Source: JAAYBQ01 sp035403465 (GTDB lineage: Bacteria; Spirochaetota; UBA4802; UBA5550). From it: 11,879 bases of DNA. This document shows, one piece after another, positions 6,962 through 11,879 of this stretch. Below the pieces are notes generated by a model. It was not told the DNA's origin, searched no databases, and was given only the letters and a program-made list of their open reading frames with translations. Each line of letters opens with the position of its first letter. The stretch's first letter is position 1. A program made the translations under genes and the position numbers. The stretch spans positions 1 through 11,879 of the forward strand of contig DAONFG010000069.1 of the NCBI GenBank assembly GCA_035403465.1, written 5' to 3'.

Positions 6962-8686
6962 ATGAAATTTAACACCTCCAGAATTAAACCTTTTATCGTG
7001 GCGCTTGCATCGATTATACTTTTCCAGACAGCTCTTTCTGCAGATACCTACAAAATTGTTGTCCTGCCCTTTGACAAGCTGAACAAGGAAAAAAATGATG
7101 AACTGGACACACTTGTCATGGGTATAAGTGATACCCTTTCCGGCGCGCTATCAACAGTCGACGGATTCATTATTATTGACGCCGGCAGGGTAAAGCGGCA
7201 CCTGCTTGAAAACGCAGAGTTCAGTATGGCGATCGGATCTGACGGGACAAAGGACATGGAAAAACTCCGTGAACTCGCGAAGGACAAGCTAGACAGCGAT
7301 TATATAATTTCAGGTTCTTTCCAGAAGATAGGCGGCAGGATACAGCTGACAGCCAAGTTTATCAATGTCAGCAGCGGCAAGATAATACAGGGAGTTTCGG
7401 TAAACGGCAAATATCCAGATGAGATATTCACCCTGCAGGAAAAACTTGCAAGGGAGATAATGCAGAAGATCACCGGCCGCTCTGATGACAAGGGCACACC
7501 GGAAAACGATAAGATTGCAGACTACACCCAGTCAACCGGCAACATTGATGCCTACAAAAACTATATCAAGGGGAGGACTGAACAGGTCAAGTACGACATC
7601 AGCGACTACCCGAAGGCTGTGGAATTCTACAAGAAAGCCCTCAAGTATGATAAAAAATACGCGCTGGCATGGGCAGGACTTTCAGAGGTCCACGCACTGT
7701 GGGGCTACCAGATTAAATACGCTAACGGCGACTGGGAACCCTACCTTAAACTTGCAGTTGAAGAAGGGGTAAAGGCCGTAGAGTTCGGGCCCACTCTCTA
7801 CCAGACCCACAGGGCGCTAAGTATGGCATACCTTAACAATTCAGATTTTGACAAGGCCCAGCTGCACATAGACGAGGCATACAGGCTGAACAACAGGGAT
7901 GCCGAGACACTGCAGATAATGGCACAGCTGAAAAATTACGGCTACAAGGAGATGGCTGTTGAGGGAACCGAGTCGAACAAGTACATCAAGCTTTCCCTTG
8001 AGTACAATCCTGAACTTATTATTGCGAAATGGTCCCTTGCCCATTCATATTCCACAGTGGGCAACAACCAGATGGCTTTAAAGGAATACAAAGAGGTGCT
8101 GAACATCAATCCGAAACATGCACCTTCACTGCACAGTATCGCGCTGATCTACTACGACCTCCAGGACTATAATAACTGTATAATCTATGCGTTAAAAACA
8201 GTCGAGGCTGATTCGAAGACAGCACACCACCATTATACGCTGGGACTTGCATATTACCAGCTCAAGGACTGGGAAAAATCTGAAATCGCGCTTAACGATG
8301 CCGTAACCATAGACCCCGACTACGTCAACGCCATCATTACGCTTGGACTGGTTTACTATAACAAGGCAGAGTACCCCATGGCGATCACCCTGTACCAGAA
8401 GGTTCTCAAAAAAGATCCGAACAACCTGCTGGCGAATTACAACCTGGGACTTGCATACTACCAGCAGAAAAACTGGAACATTGCCATATCCACATTCCAG
8501 AAAACAGTCCAGATCGATGCTAAATATACCGATGCATGGTACAGCATGGCCAACTGCTACTGGTACATGAAACAGTGGGAAAAGGCGTACAACACATACA
8601 ACAAGGTCCTTGAGATCGACCCGAACAACACAGAGGCAAGAAAATGGAGGGACGATTCATTTAATAAATGGAAGACCGGGCAGTAA
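6962..8686 (+). CDS. Exported TPR protein with CsgG/TolB-like N-terminal domain
   Basis: This 574-residue protein starts at an ATG with CGGAGA just upstream. Residues 1-27 look like a Sec signal peptide, with likely cleavage after ALSA, so it should be periplasmic. Residues 29-170 resemble the CsgG/FlgO/TolB-N type fold: a VVLPF strand, then DTLSGALSTVDGFIIIDAGRVKR, then YIISGSFQKIGGRIQLTAKF with a strand-rich end. A first group of less regular TPR helices covers about 195-312. From 353 to 556 there are six consecutive TPR units of exactly 34 residues each, most ending in the NP or DP type turn. Such proteins usually act as scaffolds for protein-protein contact in the envelope. The gene stands alone and is read away from the rhomboid pair. 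The specific partner is unknown. GC content is higher than in the spacers around it. Confidence 0.88.
   Translation: MKFNTSRIKPFIVALASIILFQTALSADTYKIVVLPFDKLNKEKNDELDTLVMGISDTLSGALSTVDGFIIIDAGRVKRHLLENAEFSMAIGSDGTKDMEKLRELAKDKLDSDYIISGSFQKIGGRIQLTAKFINVSSGKIIQGVSVNGKYPDEIFTLQEKLAREIMQKITGRSDDKGTPENDKIADYTQSTGNIDAYKNYIKGRTEQVKYDISDYPKAVEFYKKALKYDKKYALAWAGLSEVHALWGYQIKYANGDWEPYLKLAVEEGVKAVEFGPTLYQTHRALSMAYLNNSDFDKAQLHIDEAYRLNNRDAETLQIMAQLKNYGYKEMAVEGTESNKYIKLSLEYNPELIIAKWSLAHSYSTVGNNQMALKEYKEVLNINPKHAPSLHSIALIYYDLQDYNNCIIYALKTVEADSKTAHHHYTLGLAYYQLKDWEKSEIALNDAVTIDPDYVNAIITLGLVYYNKAEYPMAITLYQKVLKKDPNNLLANYNLGLAYYQQKNWNIAISTFQKTVQIDAKYTDAWYSMANCYWYMKQWEKAYNTYNKVLEIDPNNTEARKWRDDSFNKWKTGQ
8240..8464 (+). 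repeat. Near-identical DNA segments inside the TPR coding region
   Basis: A 21-base segment at 8240-8260 recurs at 8444-8464 with 20 of 21 bases identical. The shift is 204 bases, exactly two 102-base TPR units. This nucleotide-level identity suggests fairly recent internal duplication or gene conversion in the repeat block. Confidence 0.6.
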
Positions 8687-8700
8687 ACCGGTTCTCCGGT
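8687..8700 (+). terminator. Small hairpin directly after the TPR gene stop
   Basis: ACCGG-TTCT-CCGGT begins at the base after the TAA stop, and a second hairpin, CTGTC-AAAAA-GACAG, follows at 8714-8728. Neither has a proper T-tract, so at best they stabilise or weakly end the transcript. Confidence 0.3.
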
Positions 8701-8729
8701 CCGATAAAAGTGACTGTCAAAAAGACAGC

Positions 8730-8864
8730 GTCATTGCGAGGTGCCCGGCACCGTGGCAATCTTTATTTCATACATAGTGTTTAATGTTGAATTTTACTAA
8801 TACATGACACAAAGTGAGCAATATAACAGATCACCACGTCGACCTCCGGTCTCCTCGCAATGAC
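8730..8864. mobile_element. MITE/REP-like element with 12-bp terminal inverted repeats
   Basis: GTCATTGCGAGG (8730-8741) and CCTCGCAATGAC (8853-8864) are perfect inverted repeats bounding a 135-bp stretch with no coding capacity. The left end continues into the palindrome GGTGCC-C-GGCACC (8740-8752), then GTGGCAATC, so ATTGC can also pair with GCAAT to form one long hairpin. The right end has the same plan (GACC...GGTC, then a decayed GTGGTGATC), so it is a diverged inverted copy. The core GTCATTGCGAGG...GCAATC is, from general knowledge, a dispersed repeat seen in many bacterial genomes. No transposase is nearby, so movement would need one supplied from elsewhere. Confidence 0.65.
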
Positions 8865-8919
8865 ATCTGATACTTTTTAGATAGCCCTTGTATTCAGGCA
8901 GCATCAGCGGCAGCAATTA

Positions 8920-9807
8920 CTACTTCAGGTCAACCAGTTCCTTTTTCCATGTATCAAACTTTTCAGCGTATATCTCGTAGATTTCACCGGTTGTGAGAAA
9001 TTTCTTTTTTCCGTCGAATATGCGGAACTGCCGTGTCACCTTTTTCTTTTTAAGCAGAAGGTATATTGCCTCAAGGAGCCCCAGCGTCTTACATGCGTCC
9101 TCCACAAGTTTCCTGTATGTGAAGATATCAGTACCGAATCCGGCAAGCCCGCGCTTTTCGATTGCTTCTGCCTCCGCGGGGACCTCTCCGGTTGCTATCT
9201 TCATCTCCTTGTAAAAATCCTGCAGGAAAAAACACGAGGGTTTCATTGCATTGATGATTTCTTCAGTGACCTGGAAAAATTTTTCCAGTTTATCGATCTC
9301 GGAGCCGTCCCCAAGTCCGCTATGCATAAAATGTTCGTTAACCATCGTTACATTATTAATTTTTGTAATAAATGCTTTATCTTGACCGTAAAATTTTCCA
9401 AGCAGTGTGGAGTATTGCTTATTTAGCGGAAAATACAGCTGGTAGCTCTTGTTGCGCTGCACAAAGCTGCGCCAGACGCTTGCAAGCCATTTTACCACAT
9501 CCTGGTTAAGCATAAGGTCGTTCTTGGTTTTCAGGTTATAGATAATATTTGAAAAGAAAAATAGTATATAGTTGCTGCCTGATGCTTTGAAGTAATATTC
9601 GCATTCCCGCAGGTGATCGGGATCATTGATGATTTTATCGATTGCCGCAAGACTATCGTCAAGTCTTTCTATGGGACACGGTTCATATTTAAGGCAGAGA
9701 TAAATTACTTCACCTATCTCCTTGAGCGCCTTGTCAACTATTGCTTTACTATCTGACATTACTGGCCCGCCATTTAATGTTGTATCGTTATTATATTTTT
9801 TATTCAT
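8920..9807 (-). CDS. Hypothetical protein, 295 residues, family not recognised
   Basis: A complete frame with natural codon use encodes a mostly helical, soluble-looking protein with no signal peptide, no clear membrane helix and no motif I can name. The N-terminal half is aromatic-rich (a YYFKASGSNYILFFFSNIIYNL stretch near residues 76-97, for example). The C-terminal end is lysine-rich (LLLKKKKVTRQFRIFDGKKKF) followed by a short EIYEIYAEKFDTWKKELVDL helix. The start is uncertain. The first ATG (9807) has only a weak purine stretch, and the in-frame ATG at 9759 (MSDSKAIV) follows GGCGGG and may be the real one. It stands alone between the repeat element and the molbindin gene, and its job is unknown. 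Confidence 0.75.
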   Translation of the reverse strand: MNKKYNNDTTLNGGPVMSDSKAIVDKALKEIGEVIYLCLKYEPCPIERLDDSLAAIDKIINDPDHLRECEYYFKASGSNYILFFFSNIIYNLKTKNDLMLNQDVVKWLASVWRSFVQRNKSYQLYFPLNKQYSTLLGKFYGQDKAFITKINNVTMVNEHFMHSGLGDGSEIDKLEKFFQVTEEIINAMKPSCFFLQDFYKEMKIATGEVPAEAEAIEKRGLAGFGTDIFTYRKLVEDACKTLGLLEAIYLLLKKKKVTRQFRIFDGKKKFLTTGEIYEIYAEKFDTWKKELVDLK

Positions 9808-10006
9808 TATTTACCCGGAATTATCTCTGAAAATTTTTTTATGCTAAATGTTATGAAGTTACAATTGAGTATATGCTTATTCTCATACAGAGTTTATTTT
9901 TCTACAACCATATTTTAAAAAATGTTCATTTTGGCTTAATAATAATGCACTTTCAATTTTGCATAAAACATCTTTTAAAACAACCTGCGGTTTTTATCTC
10001 TTTGGC

Positions 10007-10054
10007 TTGATTCTCTCCCTGATTATTATTAATTTTATTAATACGATTAATAAA
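10007..10054 (+). promoter_or_regulatory. Promoter region of the molbindin gene with ATTAAT array and palindrome
   Basis: ATTAAT occurs three times at exact 9-bp spacing (10028-10033, 10037-10042, 10046-10051). The last two lie in a larger perfect palindrome, TTTATTAAT-ACG-ATTAATAAA, with 9-bp arms (10034-10054). It ends 25 bases before the molbindin start. A possible promoter (TTGATT at 10007-10012, TAATTT at 10030-10035, spacing 17) would overlap it, so a bound protein could block transcription. It does not match the E. coli ModE box as I know it. Confidence 0.45.
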
Positions 10055-10079
10055 TATTATCAAATAACATAGGGGCGTT

Positions 10080-10289
10080 ATGAAATACGGGGCACAGAAC
10101 AACATCGTGGCAAAGGTAAAAAGCATAAAAAGCGGGGATGTTATGGCACAGATTAAATTCGACGTTGTAACCGCTAAAGAGATGAGTTCGGTTATTACCA
10201 CAGATTCAGTCAAAGCCCTTGATCTCAGGGAGGGGGACACTGTACACCTTGTAATCAAGGCTATACACGTGCTGCCTGTAAAAGAATAA
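10080..10289 (+). CDS. Molbindin (Mop/TOBE domain molybdate- or tungstate-binding protein)
   Basis: The 69-residue product is a single TOBE module of the molbindin family. The pattern starts MKYGAQNNIVAKVKSIKSGDV, goes on through AQIKFDV, VITTDSVKALDLREGDTV and ends VIKAIHVLPV, which aligns well with Clostridium and Sporomusa type Mop proteins. Family members assemble into hexamers that hold several oxyanions and are thought to buffer or store molybdate or tungstate in the cytoplasm. AGGGG lies 4 bases before the ATG. The gene stands alone and converges on the AraC gene. It supplies the kind of domain missing from the ModE-like protein at 5809-6168, so the two may act together; that is inference. 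Confidence 0.9.
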   Translation: MKYGAQNNIVAKVKSIKSGDVMAQIKFDVVTAKEMSSVITTDSVKALDLREGDTVHLVIKAIHVLPVKE

Positions 10290-10313
10290 AAAAATCAGTC
10301 CCGGCACTCCGGA
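10288..10313 (-). terminator. Terminator between the converging molbindin and AraC genes
   Basis: On the minus strand TCCGG-AGTG-CCGGGA (10313-10299), with one bulge, is followed by CTGA and seven Ts (10294-10288). It starts 4 bases past the AraC gene's stop and overlaps the molbindin stop. The stem is short, so efficiency is uncertain. Confidence 0.5.
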
Positions 10314-10316
10314 TCT

Positions 10317-11333
10317 TCAGCGGCACTTTTTGCGGTATTGAGACGGGGTCATTCCGGTAACATCACGGAAAACCCTGTTAAATGAAGATTTGGAGTTGAA
10401 ACCGGCATTCATGGCAAGCTCGAGAAATGTCCAGTTACAGCGGCCACCACCCGTTTTCCCCATCTCGCTGACAACATGGCGGATACGGTAGCCGTTTACG
10501 TATGCATTAAAGTTCATTTTAAGGCGTTCATTAATTGCCTGTGTAAGCTGGTGCCTTGAAACACCAATTTCCCGCGCAACATCTGCTATGGATAATTCAC
10601 TCTGAAGCCACGGGCGTGCGCTATCCATATATGTTCCCAGCATGTCTGTTATTCTGCCGGCTTCAGACTCATCAAGCCTGGATTTTTCATACTTCTGCCT
10701 GAGCATATTAAGAAGAAATATTTTTCTCCTGGCAGAATCCTTCCAGTAGACTGATGCCAGGAGCATTACAGGAATGAAAGTATAAAAGAGGAGTGTGTTT
10801 AAAATCTCCCACGTGTAAAGCCCTGATAAAACAAACATCCCCAGCACCTGGATAATCAGCATAATCATGACTATGCTGGTTGAATATAGAAAAGGGAGAC
10901 TCATAATTGTGCAGAAGTATACAATTACGAATAATGAACCGAGAGGCATACGGTTTCCTGCCGATACCCTGCCGATACAGTCAATGGCAACCTGTGCCGT
11001 AAATATCGTCAGTACAACAGATCCGCCTATAACAAAACCGGTTTTTGTATGACGATAACGTAAACCCGCAACTGTTATTAAACCTGCCAGTATAACAGCT
11101 GACACCCGCACAATCCATGCAATAACAGCCTGATGCAGCGGAAGTAATGAATAGTCCAGAAATGAGAATAACAAAAAGATAATGAAACCAAATGTATAGC
11201 GTTTTATGGAAACAATATGTTCAGAAGCAAGATAGCCATTAATATATTCCTGTTCCAGGGGAGTCGGGAACCTGAGCATTTTAATCCCTGAATCAAGAAG
11301 CCCCCGGACCTGATTTGCTATTACTTCACTCAT
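10317..11333 (-). CDS. Membrane-anchored AraC-family transcription regulator
   Basis: From the ATG at 11333 the protein has 338 residues. A short soluble start (LEQEYINGYLAS near residue 26) leads into about six membrane helices between 46 and 196. A charged linker (KDSARRKIFLLNMLRQKYEKSRLDE) follows. The C-terminal AraC domain has a first helix-turn-helix at 247-270 (LSIADVAREIGVSRHQLTQAI) and a second at 302-335, ending in the family signature AGFNSKSSFNRVFRDVTGMTPSQYRK. The membrane part resembles MASE-type sensor domains of some cyclases; this likeness is weak. I chose 11333 because AAAAGG lies 5 bases upstream. In-frame ATG (11396) and GTG (11402) starts are possible but overlap a leader hairpin. 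A regulator tethered in the membrane would sense an envelope or lipid-soluble signal. Its targets are unknown, and the molbindin or formate dehydrogenase genes are only a guess. Confidence 0.88.
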   Translation of the reverse strand: MSEVIANQVRGLLDSGIKMLRFPTPLEQEYINGYLASEHIVSIKRYTFGFIIFLLFSFLDYSLLPLHQAVIAWIVRVSAVILAGLITVAGLRYRHTKTGFVIGGSVVLTIFTAQVAIDCIGRVSAGNRMPLGSLFVIVYFCTIMSLPFLYSTSIVMIMLIIQVLGMFVLSGLYTWEILNTLLFYTFIPVMLLASVYWKDSARRKIFLLNMLRQKYEKSRLDESEAGRITDMLGTYMDSARPWLQSELSIADVAREIGVSRHQLTQAINERLKMNFNAYVNGYRIRHVVSEMGKTGGGRCNWTFLELAMNAGFNSKSSFNRVFRDVTGMTPSQYRKKCR

Positions 11334-11406
11334 AAGGACCTTTTCATAAAATTTTGACTCAGGCATACCCTGCTTAATGAGCACGGACCTGTGCATTATC
11401 ACTTTA

Positions 11407-11440
11407 TCCCGCGAAGCGAAACTGTTTCTAATATGCGGGA
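11407..11440 (-). promoter_or_regulatory. Nested hairpin in the AraC gene leader
   Basis: TCCCGC (11407-11412) pairs with GCGGGA (11435-11440), and inside it GAAAC-T-GTTTC (11418-11428) forms a second palindrome. In RNA read leftward this gives one hairpin with an internal loop, ending just before the alternative starts at 11402 and 11396. The GGGA that could serve those starts lies in its 3' arm, which would hide it. As DNA, the 11-bp palindrome could instead be an operator. Confidence 0.4.
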
Positions 11441-11474
11441 ATAATCCATGACATAATAAACACCCTGTGCATAA

Positions 11475-11501
11475 AATTTATGATACTCTGATGTATGTCA
11501 A
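11475..11501 (-). promoter_or_regulatory. Candidate promoter for the AraC gene
   Basis: On the minus strand a perfect TTGACA (11501-11496) is followed after 15 bases by TAAATT (11480-11475). The spacing is shorter than the usual 17, and no better -10 is present nearby. It is well placed for the AraC gene and for the leader hairpin. Confidence 0.4.
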
Positions 11502-11574
11502 CAATTATTGATTCCGGATAAGGGTTAAAGCAGCTGTTTATTGGGCTGGTGCCGGGGTGTGAAAAACTAAGGCT

Positions 11575-11617
11575 ATAAAAAAGAATGCCGTTCACTGGCC
11601 AGCGGCTGTGAACGGCA
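11575..11617 (-). terminator. Strong intrinsic terminator with no gene in front of it in the window
   Basis: TGCCGTTCAC (11586-11595) and GTGAACGGCA (11608-11617) are perfect 10-bp complements around a 12-base loop. On the minus strand the stem is followed by TTCTTTTTTAT (11585-11575), the textbook form of a Rho-independent terminator. The next 260 bases upstream on that strand hold no gene, so it ends either a gene beyond the right edge with a long 3' tail or a small RNA. Confidence 0.75.
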
Positions 11618-11879
11618 GTCCCATGCCCCCCAAAACTCATTAAAGACCGGCGTTTAATTTTTTTTATATTTTTTATATATATTTAATATATGCTTAAATT
11701 AATAAAACATGATTATCAGCAAACTCTGCAAATAATCCGGTTCTATTAACTGTTGATTAAACTTAGCAGATTTAATAAAACGTGTCGTCTTATCCGCTAA
11801 AATGAGACATTTTTTTATATTTTTTCACTACTGTCCCATAGAATTTAGAGAAATGATAAAAAATGCTATTAATACTCAC
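11618..11879. other. AT-rich right end without a gene
   Basis: No credible coding frame is present. The stretch 11655-11700 is almost pure A and T with many TATA-like hexamers, so a promoter firing leftward toward the strong terminator at 11575-11617 is possible but cannot be singled out. Confidence 0.4.
11787..11816 (+). terminator. Terminator-like hairpin on the plus strand
   Basis: GTCTTAT (11787-11793) pairs with ATGAGAC (11802-11808) with one G-U pair, and seven Ts follow at 11810-11816. The stem is AT-rich and therefore weak. No plus-strand gene lies upstream, so the transcript it would end is unknown. Confidence 0.3.

Noticed and set aside
8730..8864. CRISPR repeats
   Set aside because: There are only two copies, in inverted orientation and with no regular spacers; a MITE/REP-like element explains them better.
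11428..11640. Minus-strand frame of 70 codons at the right end
   Set aside because: It runs straight through the strong terminator stem, lacks a ribosome binding site and shows no protein-like pattern.

Overview
The window looks like chromosomal DNA from an anaerobic or facultatively anaerobic Gram-negative bacterium. It is of moderate GC content with AT-rich spacers. It encodes a Tat-exported formate dehydrogenase, a soluble iron-sulfur formate dehydrogenase, two molybdenum-related proteins (a ModE-like DNA-binding domain and a Mop/TOBE molbindin), an exported TPR protein and a membrane-anchored AraC regulator. The lineage cannot be fixed from the sequence. The mixture would fit Desulfobacterota, Spirochaetota or similar anaerobes; this is inference.

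Layout. Positions 1-4786 (minus strand) hold two different formate dehydrogenase catalytic subunits in tandem. The upstream gene is a soluble type with an N-terminal chain of Fe-S domains (2096-4786). The downstream gene is a Tat-exported FdnG type, cut by the left edge (1-1951). A GC-rich, foldable stretch sits between them. Both have cysteine, not selenocysteine, at the Mo/W ligand. Positions 4787-5808 are about 1 kb without a convincing gene but rich in inverted repeats. Positions 5809-6721 (minus) form a tight pair: a small rhomboid protease followed 4 bases later by a ModE-type winged-helix protein without its molybdate-binding part. A divergent promoter region leads rightward to an exported protein (6962-8686) with a CsgG/TolB-like N-terminal domain and six exact 34-residue TPR units. 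Behind it lies a small mobile-repeat-like element (8730-8864) with 12-bp terminal inverted repeats.

Positions 8920-9807 (minus) encode an unrecognised 295-residue protein. Positions 10080-10289 (plus) encode a 69-residue molbindin, preceded by three ATTAAT blocks at 9-bp spacing. Positions 10317-11333 (minus) encode an AraC regulator with six predicted membrane helices, with a promoter and a nested leader hairpin upstream. The right end (11403-11879) has no gene but carries an excellent minus-strand terminator hairpin and a weaker plus-strand one.

Taken together, formate oxidation or CO2 reduction by Mo/W enzymes is the main theme. The split ModE-type DNA-binding protein and molbindin suggest local molybdenum or tungsten homeostasis. 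No CRISPR array, tRNA, rRNA or intact transposase was seen.
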